DNA of 64,000 bases from Agrostemma githago (GCA_958450325.1 OY288241.1:37810778-37874777); one strand, 5' to 3'; shown: positions 24,339 to 35,723, counted from the stretch's first letter. Notes: a model not told the origin generated them from the sequence alone. Numbers and translations are program-made.

Positions 24339-24343
24339 GTATT
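24339..24343. repeat. TSD of element D (left)
   Basis: GTATT directly before the LTR start, repeated at 56512-56516 after the 3' LTR. Confidence 0.93.
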
Positions 24344-24721
24344 TGTAATACCCGTCTTTTAAGTCTATCAAGTCTCGATTAAAGAGTCGCAGTTTATGTA
24401 GTTAAGTGGGCTAAACCGAGCGTCCATTCTTATATACGAGTAGTTGTTAAACTCGTTTCTCTTAACCCAATTCCTGATGCCCGTATAATGATTATCCCCC
24501 CCACAATTCCTTTTTCATTCATATAATACAATGCATATACACAACCCTTAACTACGTTCACTCACAATGCTCAAGAAGAAAGAAAGGAGAAGAGAGAAAT
24601 AGGAAGAGAGAAGAGGATTCGATCCCAAATCGTATCTTAGCAATCATCTATATGATTGAGTCATGTAAGTTCCTTAATTTTATTTTAATGTTGTTTAAGA
24701 GTATAATTAGGGTTTAGTCAT
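24344..24721 (+). repeat. Element D 5' LTR, left part
   Basis: Matches 42639 onward. Interrupted after LTR position 378 by element C. The pair GTCAT at 24717-24721 and 36692-36696 is the TSD of C. Confidence 0.93.
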
Positions 24722-25426
24722 TGATGAGGGTCGACAGCCTGCTCCGGACCGCCTACAAAGCAGGCTCTCAGAAGACTCTACTCAAGGAGTCCGAGAACCG
24801 ACTTGGCAGGCAATCAGAGCAAAGTCACTAAAAAGAACCCACGGGGAACTTCAAACGACCGCCTGTCCGACAGGGAGGGGTAGTCTGCCAAACCCTGTTT
24901 TCGCATAGACCCAGCCTGCCTGCCTTCAGGCCATTCTCCGCAGGCAGGGCAGGGATCGCCAAGGGACCCCCTCGTCATTTCGCCTAAGGTAAGCGAGAAT
25001 GGGTGGATGAGGTGAAGCCACTTGTCACCTCCTCATCCACCCATCCTCCTTCTACTTCCCTCTCTTGTGGGAAGGTATAAATACTAACTTAGGCATCTGG
25101 TTCCTCCTTATACCTTCCCACAAGAAAGGGGTTGAATTTTCTCTCTCTAGAACTCTTACTCTACAAACGCCACCTGGTTCCTCACGAGCTAGGTTCTTTA
25201 AGGCATTCACGGACTGACTTAGGCATCGGAGAGGGTTTCCTCGGACAACCTCCGAGGCCCTGTGCGTTCTGTGTGCAGGGAGCCAGCCCATTCCGCCGGG
25301 AAGGTCCGACCAGTGGAGTAGGAGGAAGGAGAGGTTGGCAAGATTGATCAATTGTTAATTCAAAGCAATATCGTACACCTCAAGCCCGAATTCCGAATCG
25401 GGTTAATTGATTCCAAAACCGGAACA
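24722..25426 (+). repeat. Element C 5' LTR (705 bp) with TATA box
   Basis: TGATGAGGG start and CCGGAACA end. A perfect 14-bp inverted repeat (24999-25012 and 25031-25044, 18-nt spacer) sits 31 bp before TATAAATA (25076-25083). The LTR starts with a GCCTGCT...AGCAGGC stem. It is 22 bp longer than the 3' LTR owing to an insertion just after the TATA box. Confidence 0.92.
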
Positions 25427-25429
25427 ATT

Positions 25430-25447
25430 TGGCGCCGTCTGTGGGGA
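25430..25447 (+). other. Element C primer binding site
   Basis: TGGCGCCGTCTGTGGGGA, 3 bp after the LTR. This sequence type is common in Tat-clade elements. I do not assign the tRNA. Confidence 0.8.
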
Positions 25448-25523
25448 AGATCTGGTTGTATCCGCGAATTACCCACAAAAATCAACCATTCCCAATTACA
25501 AAAACTAACCAATCAAAGTAATC

Positions 25524-28020
25524 ATGCCTGAGATCGTTGACACTAGTGTAGGGATAGGTCCGACGGTCCCACCGGGGACCCCCCTATACGACATGCCTCA
25601 GCCGGAGAGGGCTCCTATCGCCACGATCCCCGGGGTAGGAGGAACCAGTCTCCTAGGCATGCCAAATGCAGCTGTAGCATCAGGGCAGGGGGCACATCCA
25701 GGGCACACCCTGAACCTAACCCCAGCTCAGATGGTACAGACAGCTGCCTTCTTCTCCGCAATGCTTAACCAGGAGTTCACTCCTGAAGACCTGGTGGGCC
25801 GGGTCGCAGCGACCCCCAGACAGCCCTGCTCAGTAAGTAGAGAGGGAGCTAGAGGTACGAAGCGAACCGCCGCCGGAAACGCCTAGAGGAAGGCAAGGAG
25901 AACAGCTCAAATGTACGCACAGGTGCAGAGGCGTATCACAGCAGGCAGCCAGGAACCGCCTGCTCAACAACAGGCATTCTCTATACACACTACGAAGTCC
26001 ACGTCCCGGGAGAAGAGAGGTTTGTCTCAGGGACTGCAGGATCGAATGAAGCACAGGGAGCCTGCATCTAGACGCCTGGGAGAAAAGCAGGGCGGAGTCT
26101 TTTCCAGGTTAACACCGGCAGCAAAAGGACAGCCAGCTCCAGGGCTGTCCCAAAGCCTGCAGTCTAGGCTTAACCGGGGGCAACCGCTCGAGTCGAGGTA
26201 TCACCAGGATGATAACTTTTGTCAATCCCGGAGAAAGCGGTCCAGGCAACCCTCCCTAGACGCAGAGGACGAGGCGACCAGCAGATTACCACCAAAGCAC
26301 CGCTCCCCCGGTACGAGGAAACCGGCCCCTAGACAATGGGATGTTCACGGTAATCATTCTGGGGAAAGCAGGCCACGGATGTTAGGCAGGCCCACGAAGA
26401 CCCCTCTCCATCCTGACATACAAGAGTACCCCATCCCAAAGATTAAAATGCCCACAGTCAAGTTTGACGGGACTGCAGATCCAGAGGACCATCTGGCGGC
26501 ATTTGAAAGTCACATGGGCATGTATGATGTGGATGATGCGATCTGGTGCAAAATCTTCCCATCCACTCTTGTAGGGCTTGCACAGGGATGGTTCAGGGAC
26601 CTTCGCCAGGGGTCAATCAGTTTCTTTATAGAGTTAGCCGAGGCATTCCTTGAACAATATGCAGGGAACAAGAGGAGACGACTCACTCGTTTTGACCTTA
26701 TGACCCTAAAGCAGAACAAGGGCGAAAGCGTCAGGGAGTACCTAAAGAGATTCAACTTGTCCTACCAACAAGTCAGAGAGATTGATGATTCAACTGCTGC
26801 CTACGCCTTGAAAATCTCCCTGCTCCCAGGGGAGATGAAGAACCAGATGATCAGGACCCAGCCTGAAACCTTGGCAAAGGCCAGAAAAATCGCTGAAGGG
26901 TTCATTCTGCAGGAAGAGTTTCACAGCCTACCGGACACCCCTGCAGGCCAAGCAAGGCCGCACGGTGGCCCGCAGGGTGGACGTGGCAGGAACGAGCCAG
27001 ACAAGCAGAAGGAGGAGGGGGATACCCCCAAGAAAGAACGCACAACTTACCAGCCAAGGTTTGACAGCTACACGGCCCTCAACAGGCTGAGGGCAGAAAT
27101 CTTTGAGCTGGAGAAGGAAATTGCGAAATGGAATCGCCCGAATAAGCCGCGCAGCCCAAAGGGAGATCCTAAAAAATTCTGCACGTTCCACGACTCCATA
27201 GGCCACACCACTGAAGAATGCCGACACTTAAAAGATGAGATAGAAAAACTCATAAGAGACGGATGGCTGAGCAACTATGCAGCGAGGAACAAATCCCAAA
27301 AGGAGGCGTCGGACAAACCTGAGGGTTCAGCCCAAAATCGCATGATAATTCATGTAGTATCAGGGGATGCAGAGGGACGAACAAGCAGACGAAGCCAGAA
27401 AAAGCAGATCCGCGAATTGCGAAACCAGATTTGCTACGCCGAGAGGGCAGGAAGCCCAAAGGGCATGACCCTGAGCATCACCCCTGAAGACGCAGGAAGA
27501 GTCATATACCCGCACAGCGACCCTTTGGTCCTAACTCTTGAAATTAGCAATCACATTGTCAAGAGATGCATGGTGGACACCGGCGCCTACACAAACCTCT
27601 TGTACAAGGACGCCTTTGAAAGGATGAACTTAGAGAAAAGACATCGGAAGCCAGCCCCTGGATCTTTGTATGGATTCAGTGGGGCAGGAGTACTTCCCAT
27701 GGGAATTATCGACTTACCGGTAACATTCGGGGAGGGGGCCTCTGCCAGGAATGTCAGGGCGTCATTCGTTGTAGTGGATGCAAAGTCTGCATACAACGCC
27801 CTGATAGGCCGGGCCACCCTAGACGAAATCGAAGCCGCTGTGTCAATCAGGGCCCTCACCATAGCCTATGTGACGGACTTTGGCATGGAAGGGAAGGTCC
27901 ATGGGGATCAGAAGTCGGCCAGACACTGTTATTCCATGGCCCTGCAAGCCCATGAAACAGAAAGGAAAGGAAAACGAAAAGCCGAAGGTTCCCTCAGCAG
28001 GGAGGGTGAAATCCCGGCTG
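25524..28020 (+). pseudogene. gag-pro: Element C gag and aspartic protease, one nonsense codon
   Basis: Start ATG 25524 (MPEIVDTSVG, shared with E). A TAG at 25884-25886 replaces the CAG that E keeps. After it the same frame runs on without a break. Features: Arg/Gln-rich N-terminal third; Gag core from about 26440 (conserved FDGTADPEDHL, then RYAGNKRR-like and ESVREYLKRF segments); zinc knuckle C-x2-H-x4-H-x4-C at 27180-27221; protease active site V-D-T-G-A at 27573-27587, followed by ALIGRATLDEI. The product would assemble the particle and cut the polyprotein. Confidence 0.9.
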
Positions 28021-29515
28021 CTCAGCAAAGAGAAGCCCACTTAGAGCCTGAAGGGGAAAGCATGCTGGTGGAGTTAGAACCCGAGAGGCAGGTCCTCATA
28101 GGGGGCGACCTGGAGGAGTCCTACCAGAAGGAGTTAGTTGCAGTCTTGAGAGAAAACAGGGACGTATTTGCTTACTCTGCAGATGAGATGCCAGGGGTCG
28201 ACCCGGCTTTTATTGTTCACAAGCTGAACGTTAACCCGGAGGCTCGCCCTGTAAAGCAGAAGAAAAGAAATATGTCCGTAGAAAAAGACGCGGTGATAAA
28301 AGAGGAGATAGAAAAACTCTTGAAAGCAGATTTCATTGAAGTCTGTGATTACCCTGAGTGGTTGGCGAACGTTGTGATGGTGAAGAAGTCATCGGGCGCA
28401 TGGAGAATGTGCGTAGACTTCACAAATCTTAACAAAGCCTGCCCAAAGGACTGCTACCCCATGCCCAGGATAGACCAACTAGTGGATGCCACTAGTGGAT
28501 ATACCACGTTGAGTTTCCTGGATGCATTCTCAGGGTACCATCAAGTGTACCTCTGGCAGCCGGACAGGGTGAGGTGCGCCTTCATAACCAGCCATGGAAC
28601 ATACATGTATAAAATGATGCCATTTGGACTGAAGAATGCAGGCGCTACCTATCAGCGACTGGTGGACAAGGTCTTTGAAAATCAAAAAGGGAGAAACTTG
28701 GAAGCCTATGTCGATGATGCAATTGTCAAAAGCAAGGGGGACAGGGAACACCTGGCGGACCTGCAGGAAACATTCTCCTCCCTGCGATCGTACAAAATGA
28801 AGTTGAATCCAAAAAAAGTGCACGTTCGGAGTCCGATCTGGGAAATTCCTAGGATTCTTAGTCAGCTCCAGGGGGATAGACGCCAATCCCGAAAAAATTC
28901 AGGCGGTCCTAGACCTCCCAGAGCCCAAAACCATAAGGGGCATTCAAAGACTCACAGGCAGGATGGCTGCCCTGACTCGCTTTATCGCCAGATCAGCAGA
29001 CAAGTCGACCCCTTTCTTGAAAGTATTGAAAGGCAATAAACAATTCAAATGGGAGGATGAGCAAAAGAAAGCCTTCGAACAATTGAAAGAGCATCTGACA
29101 AAGCTCCCTACCTTGGCGAGACCAGTGGCCGGAGAAAAACTGTACCTATATATTGCTGTCACCAACTCAACGGTGAGCGTAGTCATCCTAAAAGAGGAAG
29201 CAGGCTCAAAGCAGCCCATCTACTTTGTAAGTCATGCCCTGGGGGCAGCTGAAAGAAACTATCCTCTGGTGGAAAAAGCCGCCTATGCAGTCGTCATAGC
29301 AGCCAGAAAGCTCAGGCCCTACTTCGACGCACACCCTGTGGTAGTCCTCACCGACCAGCCACTAGAAAAGATATTGGAGAAATTTGAAAAATCAGGAAGG
29401 CTGCTAAAATGGGCAATTGAGTTAAGCGGACTGGGGATATCATACCAACCCAGGACAGCCATCAAGGCACAGGCCCTGGCAGACTTCCTGGCTGAATGTT
29501 CTCATTCAGGAGAAG
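28021..29515 (+). pseudogene. pol: Element C reverse transcriptase and RNase H, one frameshift
   Basis: In frame with gag-pro. RT motifs: WRMCVDFTNLNKACPKDCYP, MYKMMPFGLKNAG and catalytic YVDD at 28707-28718. An A7 run at 28811-28817 (A6 in element E, 48283-48288) shifts the frame in the thumb. The +1 frame from about 28818 encodes the rest of RT and RNase H (PIYFVSHALGAAERNYP, VVVLTDQPL). The longest intact stretch is 25911-29039. Confidence 0.9.
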
Positions 29516-29985
29516 AGGAACCTCCCGTCGAAGAATGGATAGTGTACACTGACGGGTCCTCAACGGCCAATGGTGCGAGGGCGGGTGTCGTGCTGACCAG
29601 CCCTGAAGGAGTGGATTTTGAGCATGCGCTCAGATTCACCTTCCTTGCATCAAACAACGAGGCAGAATATGAGGCCGTACTTGCAGGAATAAATCTAGCT
29701 AAGACTGCAGGTGCAGAGCGGATTATACTATCAACTGACTCCCAGCTCATTGCCAATCAAATCAACGGAGAGTATGAGGCTAGGGATCAGGCCATGGCCA
29801 CTTACCTAGAAAAGGTGAAGCAGGGATTATCAAGCCTAAAATCCTATGAAATCAGGCAAATACCCCGATCATAGAACAATCGGGCTGACGCCCTGTCAAA
29901 AGTGGCCAGCTCCAGCCTACAAGACATAAGGAGATCAGTTTGGATTGATGTTATGCATGAGAAATCCACTACTGCCTGTCAGACA
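29516..29985 (+). pseudogene. aRNH: Element C second RNase H, one nonsense codon
   Basis: IVYTDGSS (29542-29565), the NNEAEYEAV motif, STDSQLIANQ and NRADALSK define the archaeal-type RNase H of the Tat clade. TAG at 29872-29874 replaces a CAG present in E, just before the last Asp motif. Confidence 0.87.
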
Positions 29986-31250
29986 GTCAACATCATCGAA
30001 GAAGAACAGGAGAACTGGATGACCCCCCTCACTCAGTTCAAAAAATACGGCATCCTACCGTCTGACCCAGTACAAAAAAGGAAGATACAGACCAAAGCAG
30101 CATGGTTCAAGACAATTGATGAAGAGCTATACAAGAAATCTTCACCTTCCCCCTGCTCAGATGCCTGGGGGCAGAGCAGGCCGCTGAAGTTTTGGATGAC
30201 ATCCACTCAGGGTTTTGCGGGCATCACATTGGAGGAAGATTGTTGGCCCACAAAGCTCTAAGGACAGTCTACTACTGGCCTACCATGCTAGAAGATGCAA
30301 GAAGCCTAACTCGGAAATGCAGAAAATGCCAACTCTTCGCTCCATCAATTCATGCCCCAGCCCAAGTACTCAGGCGAATTTTATCTCCCATTCCTTTCGC
30401 TCAGTGGGGGATGGACATACTGGGTCCCTTTGCTACAGCCACATAGGGACGAAAGTTTCTGATCGTGGGGATTGACTACTTCACAAAGTGGGTTGAAGCC
30501 GAGGCAGTCCCAAACATCACCGAGCCGGCAGTCAGGAGGGTCATCTGGAGAAACATCATAACCAGATTCGGCTTACCAAAAGTGTTAGTGTTTGATCATG
30601 GGAGGCAGTTTGATAATGACCCCCTAAGAGCCTGGCTGGAAGGGCATGGAATAACCGTCGCCTATTCCGCCGTCTGCAACCTGCAGACCAATGGGCAGGC
30701 CGAGGCCGCTAACAAACAAATCCTAAATGGGCTCAAAAAGATGGTGGATGATCTCAAAGGAAGATGGGCAGACGAGCTACCAAGTATACTCTGGTCAATA
30801 AGGACCACCAGAAAAGAATCAACAGGTCAGACGCCATTTGGCCTGATGTATGAAGTAGAAGCTTTACTACCCATCGAAGTGCGAATTCCTACCCTACGGT
30901 CTCAGCAATACAACAAAGCTGACAACGACGCAGCAATAGCCGAAGCCCTAGACCTGGTCCATGAAGTCAGGGAGGAGGCCAGCATCAACATAGCCGCTTA
31001 TCAGCAAAGGATGAGAAAGGCCTACAACAAAAGGGTACATGAGAGAAGGTTCCAGATAGGCGACCTAGTCCTAAGGAAGACACAGGCTGTAGGAAAATCT
31101 AGGGAGCATGGCAAACTAAGTGCCAACTGGGAAGGCCCGTACCAGGTGACCCAGATTTTGGGAACAGGCACATACAAAATTGCCAGCCCAGCAGGCCAAG
31201 AGCTGAGCGCACATTGGAACGCCGACACCCTGAAAAGATACTATGTTTAG
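29986..31250 (+). pseudogene. int: Element C integrase, frameshift and stop
   Basis: A 1-bp deletion near 30139 relative to E shifts the frame before the HHCC zinc-binding domain (GHHIGG ... CRKC). A TAG at 30444 lies just after the first catalytic Asp (MDILG, Asp codon 30414). The rest (30465-31250) is open, with the second Asp in FDHGRQF (30594) and Glu in QAEAANK (30702). The C-terminus is GPYQVTQI and LKRYYV. No chromodomain. Confidence 0.9.
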
Positions 31251-31491
31251 CCAAACATTAGAAAAATCTCGTCTCCAAGAAAAAGTACTGGCGGAGAATG
31301 ATCAGAATGAAATGTCGATGGCTCCGACCACCCTTATGTTCTAACAAAAATTTTATATATAATACTCAAGAATTCATACTCGTTGTCTGTTTAAGCTTGC
31401 GCTCTCACACACAAACGAGCAAGAGGCAATAGAGGGAGGCCCCCATGTTGCCAATACCAAGGAAAATGGACCCCCCAACTAAAATTCTAAA
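31251..31491. other. Gap between integrase and tandem array, element C
   Basis: Noncoding 240 bp, conserved in element E at 50722-50935. It includes a GCGCTCTCACACACAAACGAGC-like stretch near 31404-31425. I see no gene. Confidence 0.6.
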
Positions 31492-32236
31492 AACCCTCTA
31501 CCTACCTCTGGGTAGGCGGGCAGGCCCCCTAGACTCCAAGCAGAGGCCAGGGACAGGCCAGGCTACGCATAGCTAACAAGGACTAGGGGCAATTCCCCCA
31601 ACCTTGTATAAAAACGTAAAATCCCTCCCTGCCTACCTCTGGGCAGGCAGGGGGCAGGCCTCCTGGACTCCAAGCAAAGGCCAGGGACAGGCCAGGCTAC
31701 GCATAGCTAACAAGGACTGGGGGCAATTCCCCCAACCTTGTATAAAAAACACAAAAGCCCTCCCTGCCTACCTCTGGGCAGGCAGGGGGCAGGCCCCCTG
31801 GACTCCAGGCAGAGCCCAGGGACAGGCCAGGCTACGCACGACTAATAAGGACTGGGGGCAATTCCCCCAACCTTGTATAAAAAACGCAAAAGCCCTCCCT
31901 GCCTACCTCTGGGCAGGCGGGGGGCAGGCTACGCACAGCTAACAAGGACTGGGGGCAATTCCCCCAACCTTGTATAAAAAACGCAAAAGCCCTCCCTACC
32001 TACCTCTGGGCAGGCAGGGGGCAGGCCCCCTGGACCCCAAGCAGGGGCCAGGGACAGGCCAGGCTACGTACAGCTAACAAGGACTGGGGGCAATTCCCCC
32101 AACCTTGTATAAAAAACGCCAAAGCCCTCCCTGCCTACCTCTGGGCAGGCAGGGGGCAGGCCCCCTGGACTCCGAGCAGAGGCCAGGGACACGCCCAGCT
32201 AGCAAGGACTGGGGAGAATCCCCCCAACCTTGGATC
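31492..32236. repeat. Retand-type tandem array, element C (about six units, ~135 bp)
   Basis: The marker ACCTTGTATAAAA recurs at 31601, 31735, 31870, 31967 and 32102, and a degenerate copy lies near 32227: periods 134, 135, 97 (one unit lacks about 37 bp), 135 and 125. Each unit holds several short stem-loops, for example GGGGG-CAATT-CCCCC, CCTGCCT...AGGCAGG and CCCTGG...CCAGGG. The array lies exactly between the convergent pol and antisense genes. Amplification of this segment is the diagnostic trait of Retand. Confidence 0.92.
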
Positions 32237-32404
32237 AGGCAACACCTTAAGGAAGAGAGAAAGAAGCAGACCAAAACAAAGGAAAGCATTCCATAACAAA
32301 CCCATGAAGGGTAAAAAGTTTTCACAAAGTGGCAAAAGCAAAGATCCGAAAAAATAAATATTACAAACAGCTGGCCATAACAAGGCTCAGCGCAGAGAAT
32401 AGGG

Positions 32405-34745
32405 CTATTTCAAGAAAGGATAAACATTATGGAGCACCCTGGCTTGGACCGGCAGCCGCCTGAGGGGTTTGGCCGCCCGAGCCTCGTTTTTAGTAGAATA
32501 GAGACTTCGGAAGGCCTCTTCATCAAACACAGGGAACATCTCCCCAATCACCTCCATCACCAGCTCCAGGGAAGAGTTGGCATCCTTCTCTTTCTTCCAT
32601 TCGCTCCTGGCCTGCTCAAAGGTTGAGTCAGCTTTGGACAGGCGTTCCTCCAGATCAGCTGCTTTCCTTTTCAGGTGCTCCATCTCAGCCAGAGAAAGGT
32701 TAGCCTGCTCCATCGCCAAGCGACTCTCCTTCAGCTCAGCTTCAAACTTGGCTGCTTCCCTCACAACTCTCTCTCCTTGAAGCTTCCACTGGCCAGCTTG
32801 ACTCCTCGCCTCCTCCAGCTCGCCCTCCTACTTAGCCAGCTTATCCTTCAAGTTATTTATCAAAGTTATGTCCCTTTCCACCATAGCCAGACGGTCTGGA
32901 GGGGGAGCCCCGGGTGTGACAGTCAGCTCTTCGTCGCTCAAACAGCTTAGAGCCGCCAGCTCGGCAGACGCCAGCAACACCTTGGAGGTACGCTGGATAT
33001 ACTGAATCACTTGGTGAGAGGTTGAAGTTACAGACTTGGTAAGACGGTCGGCTAAGACGGCGCCAGAATCGGAGAGCAGGCCCGACACATCTACGCTGTC
33101 GCCAGCAGTATAATGAAACTCCGTATTCTCCTCCTGAAAAAGGGTGCTCGGAATGTCACGAGCAGGGCGTTTTGCCTCAGAAGTACAAACGTCAGCCTCC
33201 AAGTCCACCACAGGAGTAGTCCCTGAGGGCTTCCTATCCCTCTTCCTTCTCAGCTCCAGGGGGACACTCTCCCCAGTCCCCTCAGAGTTCGCAGGACGCG
33301 TTCCCTGGGGAACATGAGTCCCGGCTGGAGAGTCACCTTGCCTACTTCCAGGGGAAGGAGTGGCCCCTGAAGTAACTTCAGCCTCCTCATCCTGGATGCT
33401 GGGGGAAGGAGTCGTCGGCTTTGCCGACGACAGACGAGGGGGAAGAGGCAGCCTCCGGCCAGCAACGAGATCCTTGACGAGCCTCATTAAACTTTTCTCC
33501 CCTTTCTTGAAATTTGAAGGGAGAGAAGGATGCTTCGAGACGATGACGAACTCCTCACTCAAACCTAACCTCTTAACCTGCTTCCTTGTCCAACGACGAG
33601 ACGCGGAATCTGCAGAAAAAGAGGGGTAGTCAGCTAAAGAGCAAAGAAATAAAAAGTCTCAGAAAAATCGCGCCTGCAAAGCCCCCCTAGAACTACCTTC
33701 AAGGCCCCCTAGAACTACCTTCAAGGGTAGGGATCAGGCCCAATGGGAGCAAGTATTCGTCTGTGGCTATAAGCTCCGCGTGGGGGAGCCAGAAAGCAGG
33801 GTCAAAAACACCCGACTTATCCGCAACAATTTCAAACTTCTTGACTAAAATCTCTTCCTTCGCACTCAGCTTTACCTCCAGGGCCTTCCCCCTGATGCCT
33901 GGATGATACTCTTCGCGGGTTTCCATGCGGGTATGAACATGATTCCTAAAATGCCTAGGAATCCGCCACCCGGACGCGCTATGTACGTACAAAAAAATAT
34001 TCTTCCAGTCCTTCAGGCTGCTTAAAGCCGGCCAGACTAGAGCGTACTTCTTCTGTCTCTGTAGGGACCAGTACCCAGGGGAACCGTCTCCCCCTGACGA
34101 AGACACCATTTGCAGCCCCACCATAAAACGAAGGGCATCGATGTAAGGCCCCTCACCGTGAAAAAGACAGGTCCAGGTGTAGGCTATCAGGGACCTGATG
34201 ACTGTGGCAGTCAGTTGCGCTATAGCCACATTCATTCTCTTGAAGGTCTCCTCCAGGAAGGGGTGAAGAGGGAATCGCAGGCCGAATTCCAAGCTCTTGT
34301 GGTAAACAGCCACACAACCTTCAGGGGGGCAGCATACTGTGTCCTTTTCCCCTAGAACTACGACTGTATACCCCTCCCCAAAATTATAAAATTTTTCGAT
34401 CTCCTCGGCAGCGTTACTTTCTAAAATCAAATCTCTATTCTTGGCTTCAGGGTAGGTTTTTAGAGGAATCAAGTATTTTTTCTTATCCAAGTAATAAGTT
34501 TTCCCTCTTTCCCTGCGAATGAGGGGGCCGACAATCCTGGAGGGGTCCACCTCCAGTGCCTCGTTGTCTCAATCAACAACGTCGAAGGGAGCGGGTTCAG
34601 AGGATTCAGCACCTTCCCCGCTGTCAAGGCGATCCTCCTCCCTGGGCCCAACCCCAGAAGAGGAGGCTAGATCGCGTCCACTCCCGTCTCTACCCTCAAC
34701 CCTCTCAGACAGTGAACTAAAAGAGAAAGCCCAAACTCGAGACAT
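32405..34745 (-). pseudogene. Antisense spliced gene 1 of element C (PF04195-like, coiled-coil tail)
   Basis: Exon 1 is 34745-33719, the intron 33718-33610 (GT...CTGCAG, 109 bp), exon 2 33609-32405. The junction splits a codon (G|AT) and the spliced length is exactly 744 codons. Exon 1 contains a segment like the 'putative gypsy type transposon' family: AVYHKSLEFGLRFPLHPF, then IAQLTA and WTCLFHGEGP. Exon 2 has a basic start, a Pro/Ser/Thr-rich middle and a C-terminal coiled coil (LINNLKDKL ... LEERLSKADS). Two stops break it: TGA at 34571-34569, where E has Ser, and TAG at 32830-32828, where E has Gln (CAG). Function unknown; nuclear or chromatin roles are speculation. Confidence 0.82.
33683..33726 (-). 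repeat. 22-bp tandem duplication that doubles the splice donor
   Basis: Two identical 22-bp units (33683-33704 and 33705-33726) each carry GAAG|GTAGTT on the minus strand, so element C has two donors where E has one. Only the first donor met by the transcript (33718) keeps the frame. Confidence 0.85.
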
Positions 34746-35069
34746 ACTGGTTTATAATGAAAAAGTATCGATGAAAGGGAAAAAAGGGCGAAGATTTAAA
34801 GAGAGATCCTAACCTAGAATGTTGGTCGTCGCCGGAAAGTGTGACAGTAAGCACTCCTTGGTCTCACGAAGTTCTCAGCAAGAAAGACGGTTTGGGAGTA
34901 TGAAAGGGATTACGAGTTTCAAAAAAAAATGGCAAATAGCAAAGTCGCCCGGATTTTTCATTAATTTTGATGGAAAATAGACAAGTTACATATCATGCCT
35001 GGCAAAGAAAGGAAAATACAAAAGGAGCCTGGATTTCCGGCTCAACATGCCTATGCCCTGCGAGCAGGC
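34746..35069. other. Gap between the two antisense genes, element C
   Basis: About 320 bp. It lacks roughly 200 bp found at the same place in E (54230-54480), including E's minus-strand TATA box. No coding sequence. Confidence 0.65.
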
Positions 35070-35654
35070 CTAGTCATCACCTAAATCTGGAGAATAGTCT
35101 CCAGGGCTGCCTTGACCTCCAAAGTCCGATCCCCAATCCCAGTCAGAGGAATCCTTGAAGGGGTCGTCAGGGAGTCCGTCCTCATCTCTGTCACTCAAGC
35201 AGCCTAGACCCTCACTGTCTTCAGAGTCCCGGCTACTGACATCCCAGTCCCTGCCATAGGGAACAGTCTGGGATTCATCACAAGTACGGCAGCCTGTTTT
35301 CTTCACTGGAGAGGAAGGGCCTGACCCCAGGGAAGAGTCTGCGTCAGAACAGTCGGGGTCGAATTGTTCAGGGTGCAACCATGGGAAACACTCATGGCAA
35401 CCCCGATCAAAGCACCCTCCTCCCTGAAGGCAGCGCTTGAACCTGGAAGCAGCAGGAGGCGAGGATCTTCTAGGGCGCTTGCCCGCCCTAATGGTAGCCT
35501 TCTGAACACTCCGACGAGGATGTGGCCGTGGACGACGGCTGCGGCGAAGGGCCCGGTAAGCCGCCCGAGCATACCTGAGTCTCCAAAATCCCTTAAAAAG
35601 AAAGGTAACGGTGCGAACTCCATGGCGAGTAATAGATTTCTTAATCCAAACCAT
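35070..35654 (-). CDS. Antisense gene 2 of element C, 194 aa, basic N-terminus and acidic C-terminus
   Basis: An intact frame from ATG 35654 to the stop at 35070. The first 80 residues are strongly basic (MVWIKKSITRHG; RRSRRPRPHPRR), followed by a Cys-containing segment (CLQGGGCFDRGCHECF; a later CRTC) and an Asp/Ser/Gly-rich acidic tail ending PDLGDD. Element E has the same gene at the same length with one nonsense codon. A minus-strand TATA box lies 63-69 bp upstream. I do not recognise the family. The clustered Cys/His could bind metal, and the charge split suggests a nucleic-acid or histone-like partner; both are inference. Confidence 0.7.
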   Translation of the reverse strand: MVWIKKSITRHGVRTVTFLFKGFWRLRYARAAYRALRRSRRPRPHPRRSVQKATIRAGKRPRRSSPPAASRFKRCLQGGGCFDRGCHECFPWLHPEQFDPDCSDADSSLGSGPSSPVKKTGCRTCDESQTVPYGRDWDVSSRDSEDSEGLGCLSDRDEDGLPDDPFKDSSDWDWGSDFGGQGSPGDYSPDLGDD

Positions 35655-35716
35655 GATTCAATAAAGAAAAGTGGAAAAATTGAGGATGAAATAACAAAAT
35701 GGCGAAGGGAGCTGGA

Positions 35717-35723
35717 ATTTATA
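35717..35723 (-). promoter_or_regulatory. TATA box of antisense gene 2 (element C)
   Basis: TATAAAT on the minus strand, about 65 bp before the ATG. The same box and flanks are kept in element E at 55264-55270. Confidence 0.6.

Noticed and set aside
32074..32383. Coding frames within the tandem array (both strands), such as 31604-31942
   Set aside because: They arise because a period of 135 bp is divisible by three, so repeats keep a frame open; no codon-like variation between units.
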